A stretch of 64,000 nucleotides of DNA from [Zimmermannella] alba NBRC 15616 (GTDB lineage: Bacteria; Actinomycetota; Actinomycetes; Actinomycetales; Microbacteriaceae): NCBI RefSeq assembly GCF_001570905.1, contig NZ_BCSO01000007.1, forward strand, positions 1 through 64,000. Direction: 5' to 3'. A program made the translations under genes and the position numbers. The notes beneath the pieces were generated by a model that saw only the letters and a list, made by a program, of their open reading frames with translations, was not told where the DNA came from and did no database searches. Shown here one piece after another: positions 1 through 7,900 of the stretch (the first letter of the stretch is position 1; each line of letters starts with the position of its first letter).

Positions 1-207
1 AAGGCCCTCGCCGAGGGCGGGACATCGTTCGACGCGCAATACGTGAATGTGAATGGCCAGGCTGGGTATTTCGCCCACAGCCTCCACGCCTATGGCCGCC
101 ACGGGAAGCCGTGTGACCGCTGCGGCCGCGCCCTCATTCGCGAGCAGTTCCAGAACCGAAACTCCCACTTCTTCCCCAAGTGCCAGCGGCTCGGCTGCGG
201 TGACTGA
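1..207 (+). CDS. mutM: Formamidopyrimidine-DNA glycosylase, 3' end only
   Basis: This is the C-terminal 68 codons of a Fpg/MutM base-excision repair glycosylase, which removes oxidised purines such as 8-oxoguanine; the 5' part lies outside the window. The visible part has the family's late beta segment ([11 protein letters not shown]) and the C-terminal zinc-finger region starting [11 protein letters not shown]. The usual fourth-element motif CPxCQ reads FPKCQ here, so the third zinc cysteine is Phe. An additional Cys follows five residues after the retained one (KCQRLGC) and might act as a ligand. fpg next to smc is the normal actinobacterial order, but here about 3.8 kb of accessory DNA separates them. 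Identity is firm; zinc binding is uncertain. Confidence 0.9.
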   Translation, partial: KALAEGGTSFDAQYVNVNGQAGYFAHSLHAYGRHGKPCDRCGRALIREQFQNRNSHFFPKCQRLGCGD

Positions 208-537
208 AATCGACAGGTCGGTGCTCCGACGAACCTCTGTCATTCGTCGAGCTTTCACGACCATGTAACCAAGATGGGCGTCATGGCGAGCCACACATCT
301 CATTCGATCCCTTAGCGAATCTTCGGCCCCACTCGTGCCCAGGGCTTCAAATGGTGAATGTTGCGTTCGCCCTGTCGAGGCGTCAGGGGCTCCGATCCGG
401 TCCCGCCGCTCATGTTGTACGGGAATCAAAAAGCTGTTGCCCCGGCCGTATGTCGACGCGATGTCAAACGGTTTGTTGGGCAGACATTGTCATAGCGACC
501 ACACCTAGAATTGTTCCGCGTTGTAAGGGAGAAACCC
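208..537. other. Intergenic stretch after fpg, no gene seen
   Basis: No convincing coding frame is present; the short open frames here lack family-like composition. A -10-like TAGAAT at 506-511 precedes the next gene, but the nearest -35-like TTGTCA (487-492) is only 13 bases away, so the promoter is weakly supported. The stretch is the left part of the accessory DNA between fpg and smc. Confidence 0.4.
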
Positions 538-1596
538 GTGACCGTCTTTGATGTCAGGAAGCCAGATGGCTCCCGTTGGGAAATTCACTACACCAGCAGC
601 GGCGTGAAATGGCTGCAGTTGGAGGATGAGCCAGGAGCATCACCGCGCGAGGCAGGGGTGCCTCCACGATTCCCCCCAGGTGTGGGCGGAGGGAGCTTTG
701 CCGTGGCCCTTGCCGCAATGAATGTTGCCGTTGAGGGCTTGCGTTGCTGGGATGAACACCAGTGGAGACGCCTCGCTGAAGCGCAGATTGAGGAAGAGCG
801 ACGGGTCAGTTGGCTCATCGACATGATGCAGCGCTGGGCTGTAGCTCACTCTCTCAACGGGCTCGACCTCAAAGTTACTGAGTATCTTTGCCGCGAGGCG
901 GAAGGTCTCATGCTCGCGGCGGGGCGAAACGACAAGATCCATTTGCCACAAGCCCTGATGTTCGAAATCGGGCGCATCTCCGACGTCCTCGGAGGCTTCC
1001 GAACGATGTACCACTCACAGTTCGAAGCACTTGCGGCGAATAACCGGGATGAGTTCGACGCCGCTATACGAACGGTGCTCCCTGGGCGTCGACTCAACAT
1101 GAGTTTCGTTCGTGAACTTGGCGAGGATCCGGCCGCTGCATGGGTTGCGGCGTTGCAGAACAAGACGACGGCGACGTTTGACCAAGATCTGCGTGACGGA
1201 ACGCGCGACATGGCGACATTCCTCAAACGCGTTTTCGCAAGCACCGAGCTTGCTCCGGTGAGGGATGAATCTCCCGCGCCCAAATGGTTCCTCGAAGAGG
1301 CGGTAAACCAGTTCGTGAAGCTTCTCCCCAGGCCAGCTCAGTCTTGGGTGCGCATTTCCCCTGAGCGGATGGATGCATTCCGTGAACTCATCCTTCTTCG
1401 GGCTGAGTTCCTCCGCGTCAAGGCGCTTCACGCGGCGTGGATGATTGTGGATGAGGCTGTGGGAACAAGTACGGGTCGTCCAATTCATGTTGAGTCCACG
1501 TCGCGCCGGCTGGAACTCACCATTGGATCGGTAGATGACGTGAATATTGAATCCCAGGCGTCGATTCGCGAAGGACAGGCGACTGCGGGGAAGTGA
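538..1596 (+). CDS. Hypothetical protein, 352 aa
   Basis: I do not recognise this gene. The GTG at 538 is preferred because AAGGGAG at 525-531 is a good ribosome binding site; a TTG at 511 would add nine residues. The product looks soluble, with no signal peptide or membrane segment. An N-terminal beta-rich stretch (TVFDVRKPDGSRWEIHY) leads into a Gly/Pro-rich linker near residue 50 and then a long, mostly helical body. A charged segment rich in Trp and Glu (EHQWRRLAEAQIEEERR) lies around residues 80-97. It sits alone between the real fpg end and a degenerate second copy of the fpg end, which suggests it arrived by recombination. Function is unknown. Confidence 0.7.
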   Translation: MTVFDVRKPDGSRWEIHYTSSGVKWLQLEDEPGASPREAGVPPRFPPGVGGGSFAVALAAMNVAVEGLRCWDEHQWRRLAEAQIEEERRVSWLIDMMQRWAVAHSLNGLDLKVTEYLCREAEGLMLAAGRNDKIHLPQALMFEIGRISDVLGGFRTMYHSQFEALAANNRDEFDAAIRTVLPGRRLNMSFVRELGEDPAAAWVAALQNKTTATFDQDLRDGTRDMATFLKRVFASTELAPVRDESPAPKWFLEEAVNQFVKLLPRPAQSWVRISPERMDAFRELILLRAEFLRVKALHAAWMIVDEAVGTSTGRPIHVESTSRRLELTIGSVDDVNIESQASIREGQATAGK

Positions 1597-1635
1597 TCGT
1601 TCAAGTGTGGGGCGGCGCACGAGTACTCGGAAAGA

Positions 1636-1742
1636 TGTGTGGCACCCTCGTTTGACGCGCAGTACGTGAACGTGAATGGGCGGCAAGCTACTTCGTGTTC
1701 ACAGCCGTATCTTTCACTCCTGCCCGTGGGGTGGGCTGTTGA
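1636..1742 (+). pseudogene. Degenerate duplicate of the fpg 3' end
   Basis: Positions 1648-1679 match 25-56 of the real fpg end at 29 of 32 bases. The three differences are all third-codon, synonymous transitions, so this is a diverged coding copy and not a chance match. The peptide [11 protein letters not shown] is readable. An extra base just before it and a lost base just after it break the frame; similarity then fades through a TyrPhe...HisSer region to a stop at 1740-1742. No zinc finger remains. The two copies bracket the 352-aa hypothetical gene. Confidence 0.7.
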
Positions 1743-1782
1743 GGAGCCCAAGGGTGAGGCTACATGTTCAGAAATTTATGTT

Positions 1783-1799
1783 GTTCAGGTGGTCTGAAC
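1783..1799. promoter_or_regulatory. Inverted repeat upstream of AbiEi-like remnant
   Basis: GTTCAG and CTGAAC form a perfect 6-bp inverted repeat around a 5-base spacer, ending 2 bases before the GTG at 1802. A further TTCAG half-copy lies about 17 bases upstream. AbiEi antitoxins are known to autoregulate by binding inverted repeats near their start, so this may be a relic operator. That role is inferred. Confidence 0.35.
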
Positions 1800-1801
1800 G
1801 C

Positions 1802-2366
1802 GTGAGTCGCATGAACGAGAATGAACGACTCGAAGGCCTTGCTGGGGCTCCGCTTACGCGAGCGACCGTCCGCGAGACGGCTCAACGGCTAACGTTTCTG
1901 TGGGTTCGGCTCAGGCAGCGCTGAAGCGCCTGCGGGAGCGAGGTTATTTTTCGACCGGATTCGAACTCCGGAGGCAACAGGAGCTGCTCGATCTCTGGCT
2001 TGTCGGGTTCGGTGCGCGACTTATTCCCTCACTGCGAAGTCGCATCGTCTCAGGGACGAGCCCTGAAGAGCTCCTACGGCGTATCAGCGACGGTGAACTG
2101 TATTTGCTTCCTGCGGGTGAAGCTGTTGCTCCCGTCATGCGCTCGAAGGAATCACTCGTGCTCTCCGAGGAGCCTCCGTGGCTCGATGCAATCCGTCTCT
2201 GTCGGCTTCGCACAGACCCTGAGGGAAGCATCACCCTTCGAGAGGCGTTTTGGACACCAGCTCTTGAACTCTCAGAGCAAAAAGCCAGCACTGTGCCGAA
2301 CTGCTTGCATCGTCCGATGAACGTTCGCGGCAGGCCGGGCTCGAGATGCGGGATCAACGCCGGTGA
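1802..2366 (+). pseudogene. AbiEi-like type IV antitoxin / HTH protein, frameshifted
   Basis: Three reading frames together give one AbiEi-like protein. The first frame supplies a winged-helix start (LTRATVRETAQRL). The second, from about 1888, supplies NVSVGSAQAALKRLRERGYF followed by RRQQELLDLWLVGFGARL and RLRTDPEGSITLREAFW, the phrases I associate with actinobacterial AbiEi-family proteins. The third, from about 2290, ends AELLASSDERSRQAGLEMR. One frameshift lies near 1888 and another between about 2270 and 2295. Two shifts in about 560 bases suggest decay, though sequencing error cannot be excluded. The family assignment is by motif memory and was not searched. Confidence 0.55.
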
Positions 2367-2559
2367 GTGTCGTCGAAGATCTCCTGCAGATGGGGTGCTC
2401 CGGCCGCTCCTTGAGATATGGCAGGACCCCGCGCTGCGGGCTGCATGTGTCGGATCGCGTCTTTCCCATCTCTACGGCCCCGTACTTGTGGAACGGTTCG
2501 ATGCGCTTGTACTCGGGGCTGAGGCCTGGGGGATACGGATGTGCACGCACTACGAGTGA
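2363..2559 (+). pseudogene. Small ORF coupled to AbiEi-like remnant, frameshifted
   Basis: A GTG start overlaps the upstream TGA (GTGA), a translational-coupling arrangement. It opens MSVVEDLLQM, but the coherent continuation (LRPLLEIWQDPALRAACVG, then a GSRLSHLYGPVLVERFD stretch ending THYE) is in another frame from about 2392, so one indel is implied. The product would be about 65 aa. In type IV toxin-antitoxin loci the toxin is normally a larger nucleotidyltransferase; no such signature is visible, so I do not call it AbiEii. It decays together with the upstream gene. Confidence 0.4.
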
Positions 2560-2583
2560 CCGCATCTGGCATAGCCTGGCTGC

Positions 2584-3072
2584 ATGCAGATCAGGGAAGC
2601 CCGCGTTGAGGATGCGACTGCTACTGCAGAGGTACACAGGCGCTCAATCCGAGAGCTCTGCAGCGGCGACTACTCGGCGCAACAAATCGACGCCTGGATT
2701 GCAGGCACCAGCAAGGACTCGCATCTAGCACTCATCAACAACCCCGAGCTGCGTACGTACCTCGCAGAAGAAGGCGGCGCGGTCATTGGGGTAGGGGTGT
2801 GCTCGCCAAAGCAAGGAACCGTCAATGTTCTGTATGTGGCGCCAGAATGCGTTCGAGCAGGTGTGGGTGCCGCCTTGCTGGAGCGGCTCGAGAAAGAGAT
2901 TCAGGCCACGGGCGGGTGTCGTGCGGAGCTGCACTCGAGTCTCACCTCGGTGAGCTTCTACCGTGCCCGCGGATACTGCGAGCGGGGCACTGACGCGCGA
3001 GTTCTCATCTCAGGCATTGACCTGCCCTGCGTCTCAATGGAGAAGCAATTCGACGCTGTGCGTCATTCATGA
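2584..3072 (+). CDS. GNAT family N-acetyltransferase
   Basis: This 162-aa protein transfers an acetyl group from acetyl-CoA to an unknown amine. It has the GNAT layout: an N-terminal IREARVEDA strand-helix, a central VNVLYVAPECVRAGVGAALL segment that corresponds to the acetyl-CoA loop (R/Q-x-x-G-x-G/A), and a late SFYRARGY motif typical of the family's C-terminal strand. No substrate can be inferred. It lies about 25 bases after the decayed AbiEi-like locus and converges on the FetB-like gene. The ATG at 2584 opens directly into the domain, and the length is normal for a single GNAT domain. Confidence 0.85.
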   Translation: MQIREARVEDATATAEVHRRSIRELCSGDYSAQQIDAWIAGTSKDSHLALINNPELRTYLAEEGGAVIGVGVCSPKQGTVNVLYVAPECVRAGVGAALLERLEKEIQATGGCRAELHSSLTSVSFYRARGYCERGTDARVLISGIDLPCVSMEKQFDAVRHS

Positions 3073-3100
3073 ATGAAACGCTCTGCCGGAAGGATCTTGC

Positions 3101-3865
3101 CTAACCTTCGACGGCTTGCTCTTCGGCCTCACGCGGCGGTTGCGGCAGCACCTTCGGAGCACCGAGCAGCTGCGTGAGGACGGTGCCGGCAATCGCGCCG
3201 CCGAAGAGGATCGAGCCGAGGACGACGAGCTGGAACAGGCCAGCATCGAGAGGGTCGGAGCCCGCGAAGAGGGCACCGACGAAGGCGCCCGGAAGGGTGA
3301 CGAGGCCCGTCGTCGAGGTTGAGTCGATCGTCGGGATGAGCGCGTGTGAGACCGAGAGACCTCTGAAGCGTGCTGCTGCCCGACGCGGTGTCGCGCCGAG
3401 CGCGAGCATCCCCTCGATCTCATCCCGCGACTCCTGCAGATGCTCACGCAGACGCTTCGCCGTAACAGAGGTGATCGACATGACATTGCCGATGAGAATG
3501 CCGCCGATCGCGAGCAGGTGCTGGGTGTCGCGGCCCGTGATGCCGCTCGCGGAGATGATGCCGACGGTGATGACGGCCGAGGTAGCGATTGCGGCGGCGG
3601 CAGCTTTGAGCACCGGCATCGACCAGCCGATGCGCTTCGCCGAAGTGAGGATCGCGACGACGAGCATGACGCCGAGCCAGACCAGCACGAGCCAGATGCT
3701 CGTGAAGACAAGCTTCAAGATGAGCACGAGCGCGGCGAGCTGCAGGCCCGCGCGGGCAATTGCGGTGAGCGGCTCTGCCTTGACCTTGGCGCCGATCGCG
3801 TTGAGCAGCAGAGTGCCCGCGAGCACCATGCCAGCAACAACAGCGAGGGTGAGCCAGGGGTCCAT
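3101..3865 (-). CDS. fetB: FetB/UPF0014 family ABC permease
   Basis: This 254-aa integral membrane protein has about seven hydrophobic segments. It carries the UPF0014/FetB hallmarks: ITSVTAKRL after an IGNVMS segment, LALGATPRRA in the cytoplasmic coupling region, and TGLVTLPGAFVGALFAG followed by a GSILFGGAIAGT segment. E. coli FetB pairs with the ATPase FetA in an iron exporter linked to oxidative-stress resistance. No fetA-like ATPase is adjacent, so the partner must be elsewhere or absent. It is divergent from smc, with a long palindrome in the shared upstream region. The family call is strong; the iron substrate is by analogy. Confidence 0.85.
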   Translation of the reverse strand: MDPWLTLAVVAGMVLAGTLLLNAIGAKVKAEPLTAIARAGLQLAALVLILKLVFTSIWLVLVWLGVMLVVAILTSAKRIGWSMPVLKAAAAAIATSAVITVGIISASGITGRDTQHLLAIGGILIGNVMSITSVTAKRLREHLQESRDEIEGMLALGATPRRAAARFRGLSVSHALIPTIDSTSTTGLVTLPGAFVGALFAGSDPLDAGLFQLVVLGSILFGGAIAGTVLTQLLGAPKVLPQPPREAEEQAVEG

Positions 3866-3898
3866 GCTTCGAGCCTAGTTCTGGGAGCTGTGCAGTAA

Positions 3899-3953
3899 TG
3901 GCAGTATTTGGGGCTTCAAGGCGTGGTGCGCCTTGAAGCCCCAAATACTGCCA
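3899..3953. repeat. Long palindromic intergenic repeat, copy 1
   Basis: Two perfect 25-bp arms (beginning TGGCAGTATTTGGGGC) flank a 5-base TGGTG loop. Weaker inverted similarity continues outward to TGTGC on both sides. It lies between two genes that start in opposite directions, so it cannot be the terminator of either, and no T-run follows. A near-identical copy occurs at 11704-11758. A mobile palindrome (REP or MITE-like) or a protein-binding site fits better. Confidence 0.85.
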
Positions 3954-4018
3954 TTTACGCACACCGATGAGCGCGGGGGCCTCGATAGAATCGAGGCTCC
4001 CCGAACGACCGGAGCAGC

Positions 4019-7000
4019 ATGCACCTCAAAAGCCTCACCATCAAGGGCTTCAAGTCGTTCGCGAACCCCACGACCCTCATCTTTGAGCCCGGTGTCACCT
4101 GCGTCGTTGGGCCGAACGGTTCCGGAAAATCGAACGTCGTGGACGCCCTCGCCTGGGTGATGGGCGAACAGGGCGCGAAATCGCTGCGCGGCGGCAAGAT
4201 GGAGGACGTCATCTTCGCGGGCACCTCGACCCGCGGGCCACTCGGCCGCGCCGAGGTCACGCTCACCATCGACAATTCCGACGGGCTGCTCCCGATCGAG
4301 TACGCCGAGGTGACGATCCGTCGCACGCTCTTCCGCTCGGGCGGCTCCGAGTACGCCATCAACGGCGAGAACGTGCGTCTGCTGGATGTGCAGGAGCTCC
4401 TCTCCGACACCGGTCTCGGTAAGGAGATGCACGTCATTGTCGGCCAGGGGCGCCTCGACAACGTCCTCCACGCGACCCCGGAGGAGCGCCGCGGCTTCAT
4501 CGAAGAAGCGGCCGGCATCCTCAAGCACCGCCGTCGCAAGAAAAAGACGGTCCGCAAGCTCGACGGGATGGAGCACAATCTCACGCGGCTGCGTGATCTC
4601 ACCGCCGAGGTGCGTCGGCAGCTCAAGCCTCTTGGGCGTCAGGCCGAGGTCGCCCGCCGCGCGCAGGGCATCGCCGCAATCGTGCGAGACGCGAAGGCCC
4701 GCATCATGGCGGATGACGTTGTGCAGCTCCGGCAGGCGCTCACCGCCGCTGGTCGCACCGAGCAGGAGCGCTCGACCGAACGCATGGTCCTGCAAGAGAA
4801 GCTGAACCGGGCGGTTGCGCGTGCTGAACGGATCGTCGAGGAGCAGCGCGGCGATCAGGTCGACGAGGCTCGCCGCGTTGCCTTCGAGCTTGAGTCCGCA
4901 CTTGAGCGGCTGAGGAACCTCGAGCAGCTCGCGGGCCAGCGGAAGGTCCTCACCGAGCAGCGTCTTGAGCAGCCGAGCCATGAACTCACGGTGAGCCAGG
5001 ATGCGGTCGGTGCTGCCCTCCGCGAGGCAGAACTCCTCGCCGAGCAGGCGAAGGCGGCCGAGGCCCGCTGGCACGAGGCGCAGGCTGCCACGGCTGAGGC
5101 GCGCGCCGAACTCGACCGCGTCGATCAGGAAATCGCCGAGGTTGCGGCGCTCATTTCCCGGCACGACCTCGAAGGCTCAGAGCTTCGCGGCCAGGCGGAT
5201 GCTGCGGCCTCGCGCCTCGCGGCCGTGCGCGGCGAAGTGCTCCGCCAAACGAACTCGCGCGATGCAGCCGCGAAGCGACTTGAGGATGCCGAGCGTCAGC
5301 TTGCCGAGCTTGGTGATGCCTCCGAGGCAGGGGAGCAAGAGTCGAGTGAACTCGACCAGGCCTACCGCGACGCAGAGCAGCAGGTCACCGAAGCGGAGGC
5401 CGCCCTCGACGCCATCCGTGAGCAGCTTCACGATCACGAGCGCGAGCGGGGGGCACTCGAGGCCCGCATTGAAGCGCTGAGTCTTGCCGGTGAAGTGCAG
5501 GACGGCACGGGCGCGCTGCTTGCCGCGAAGCTTGACGGCGTCCAGGGGCTCGTCGCCGAGCACATCACCGTCGAGGAAGGCTTCGAAGCGGCGATCGCTG
5601 CGGCCCTCGGATCACTTGCCGACGCGATTCTCGCGGAGGGCCCGGATGCTGCCATCCGCGTGCTTGAACACGCCCGCGAGGGCGAGCTTGGTCGCGTGGA
5701 ACTTGTCGCTGCGCTCGGCGCAACCGGCGAGGTGACGCTGCCGAAGCTCCCGGGCACCGCCCGTGCCGCGCAGGATCTCGTCACGGCACCGGATGCCGTA
5801 CTGCGACTCCTCACGGACGTCGTCATTGTTGACACCCTCGACGACGCGAAGCATCTGCTCGCCTCGGCGAACGGCCCCCTCCGCGTGGTGACGCGCGACG
5901 GCGACGTGCTCACCGCGACGACGGCACGCGGTGGATCCGGAACGAGCGGCCAAAGCCGCATCGAGATCAACGCGGAACGTGACCGGGCCAAGGAGCGCCT
6001 TGCGAAGGTCATTGCGGCGCTCGATGAAGCATCCCTCGCCCGCGGCGAACGACGGGCTGAACTGGAAGCCGTAAAGCAGCGCCAGGCGAGCGCACTCGAG
6101 GGCCTGCGCGCGTTCGATGCCGAACTTGCCCAGCGCCGCGAAGAACTCCACCGCGCGACGAGCCGCGTCGAATCCGCGAAGGCGGAGCTTGTTCGCGCAG
6201 TGAAGGGGCTCGACCAGGCAAGCTCCGGTGTCGCGGATGCTGAGGCGAAGCAGGCTGCAGCGAAGCGCGCGCTCGAGGTACACCTCGAGAAGCCCCGCCC
6301 GCTCATGACCCCCGGCAAGCGGGACGGTCAGCTCGAAACCCTCGAATCGAAGCGCGAAGCGGAGATCGAAGCGCGTCTTGCCCTCGAAACGCTCCGCGAG
6401 CGGGTCCGTGCAGAAAGGCTCCGGGCTGAGCAGCTTGACGAACGACTCGAGCGCGAGCGCGCCGCAGCCGAGGTGGCAGCACGCGAGCGGGTGCTTCGTC
6501 GGGCCGAGCTTCGCCGCATCGAATCGGTCATTGAGGTCATCCCGGAGGCCATTGCCGTCGCGTCGAGCTCGCTCGAGCACGCCCGCACCGCCCTCCGTGA
6601 CGCCGAGCAGTCACGCGCCGCGCAGAATGAAGAGCTCGCGCAGCTGCGTCACGACGAGGCGACCCTGCGCGCGCGACTCGCGGAAATCACCGATGACGTC
6701 CACAATCTCGAGCTGCAGATGTACGAGAAGAAGATGCAGCTCTCGTCGCTCCTCGAACGCGCCGCGAGTGAACTCTCGTTGAGTGAGGCCGTCCTCGTCG
6801 ATGAGTACGGCCCGGATCGGCTCGTCCCGCTCGACGACGATTCACTCCGTGACACCGCCGAGCGCGCGGCGAAGCTTTCGGCCGAGACGCGTGCGCTGCA
6901 GCAGGCGCTCGAAGATGCCGAGGGGTCGGAGGAGCGCGACACTCTCGAACGGGAATACGAGCGAAGCCTCCGCGAGCAGCTCGAACAGGGCGACCCGGCG

Positions 7001-7747
7001 ACGGACGCGGACGCCGAGGCGGGCGACGACACTGACGCTGACGCCGACGCTGAGCCGGAAGGCGTCCCATACGACCGCCACGCCCAGCAGAAGCGCCTGG
7101 CTGAAGCCGAGAAGATGATGGAGCGCCTCGGCCGCATCAACCCGCTCGCGCTCGAAGAGTTCGCTGCGCTCGAGCAGCGCCACGCCTTCCTCGCCGAGCA
7201 GCTCGATGACCTCGAGCGCACCCGCAAGGACCTCATGACGATCGTCAAGGACATCGACGAGCGCATGAAGATGGTGTTCGCGGACGCCTTCGACGACACC
7301 CGGGCAGCCTTCCATGAGGTGTTCCCGGTGCTCTTCCCGGGCGGCAGCGGCGACATCACGCTCACGGCCCCGGACGACCTCCTCACGACCGGCATCGAGG
7401 TCACGGTGAAGCCCGCCGGCAAGAAGATCGACCGACTCTCGCTCCTCTCGGGTGGCGAACGCTCGCTCGCCGCGGTGGCGCTCCTCGTCGCGATCTTCAA
7501 GGCACGACCGAGCCCCTTCTACATCATGGATGAGGTCGAAGCAGCCCTCGACGACGCGAACCTCGGCCGACTCCTCGAGGTGTTCCAAGACCTCCGCGCC
7601 TCCAGCCAGCTCATTGTCATCACGCACCAGAAGCGGACGATGGAGATCGCGGACGCGCTCTACGGTGTCTCGATGCGTCAGGACGGTGTCTCCGCGGTCG
7701 TTGGCCAGCGGATCGAGCGGCAGACGGACACCTCCGCGAGCGAGTAG
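4019..7747 (+). CDS. smc: Chromosome segregation protein SMC
   Basis: SMC forms an ATP-driven dimer that, with ScpA/ScpB, condenses and resolves chromosomes. The N-terminal head has a Walker A motif GPNGSGKS near residue 33. Two long Glu/Arg/Ala-rich coiled coils flank a hinge at roughly residues 490-650. The C-terminal head carries the signature LSGGERSLAAVAL and Walker B FYIMDEVEAALDD. At 1242 aa it exceeds the usual 1170-1200, mainly through an acidic Asp/Ala-rich insert near residues 990-1015, in the distal coiled coil. The ATG at 4019 begins the canonical MHLKSLTIKGFKSF. The gene follows fpg in the conserved order, after the accessory stretch. Confidence 0.98.
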   Translation: MHLKSLTIKGFKSFANPTTLIFEPGVTCVVGPNGSGKSNVVDALAWVMGEQGAKSLRGGKMEDVIFAGTSTRGPLGRAEVTLTIDNSDGLLPIEYAEVTIRRTLFRSGGSEYAINGENVRLLDVQELLSDTGLGKEMHVIVGQGRLDNVLHATPEERRGFIEEAAGILKHRRRKKKTVRKLDGMEHNLTRLRDLTAEVRRQLKPLGRQAEVARRAQGIAAIVRDAKARIMADDVVQLRQALTAAGRTEQERSTERMVLQEKLNRAVARAERIVEEQRGDQVDEARRVAFELESALERLRNLEQLAGQRKVLTEQRLEQPSHELTVSQDAVGAALREAELLAEQAKAAEARWHEAQAATAEARAELDRVDQEIAEVAALISRHDLEGSELRGQADAAASRLAAVRGEVLRQTNSRDAAAKRLEDAERQLAELGDASEAGEQESSELDQAYRDAEQQVTEAEAALDAIREQLHDHERERGALEARIEALSLAGEVQDGTGALLAAKLDGVQGLVAEHITVEEGFEAAIAAALGSLADAILAEGPDAAIRVLEHAREGELGRVELVAALGATGEVTLPKLPGTARAAQDLVTAPDAVLRLLTDVVIVDTLDDAKHLLASANGPLRVVTRDGDVLTATTARGGSGTSGQSRIEINAERDRAKERLAKVIAALDEASLARGERRAELEAVKQRQASALEGLRAFDAELAQRREELHRATSRVESAKAELVRAVKGLDQASSGVADAEAKQAAAKRALEVHLEKPRPLMTPGKRDGQLETLESKREAEIEARLALETLRERVRAERLRAEQLDERLERERAAAEVAARERVLRRAELRRIESVIEVIPEAIAVASSSLEHARTALRDAEQSRAAQNEELAQLRHDEATLRARLAEITDDVHNLELQMYEKKMQLSSLLERAASELSLSEAVLVDEYGPDRLVPLDDDSLRDTAERAAKLSAETRALQQALEDAEGSEERDTLEREYERSLREQLEQGDPATDADAEAGDDTDADADAEPEGVPYDRHAQQKRLAEAEKMMERLGRINPLALEEFAALEQRHAFLAEQLDDLERTRKDLMTIVKDIDERMKMVFADAFDDTRAAFHEVFPVLFPGGSGDITLTAPDDLLTTGIEVTVKPAGKKIDRLSLLSGGERSLAAVALLVAIFKARPSPFYIMDEVEAALDDANLGRLLEVFQDLRASSQLIVITHQKRTMEIADALYGVSMRQDGVSAVVGQRIERQTDTSASE

Positions 7748-7900
7748 CGCACCCTGACGCGTCGGCCCCAAGGCGAGAACACGTCATCCTTGGGATGGCT
7801 CTCGCCCGCTCAGCACCTGCCGCCAAGGTGCGCCTCGATATCCTGAAAAGGACTCTGCAGAACCGTCTTCACCGGGTGACACACAATCGAGGGGCAGTCC

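Noticed and set aside
351-551. 66-codon frame between fpg and the 352-aa gene
   Set aside because: No ribosome site, no composition bias of a gene, and it overlaps the following gene's start.
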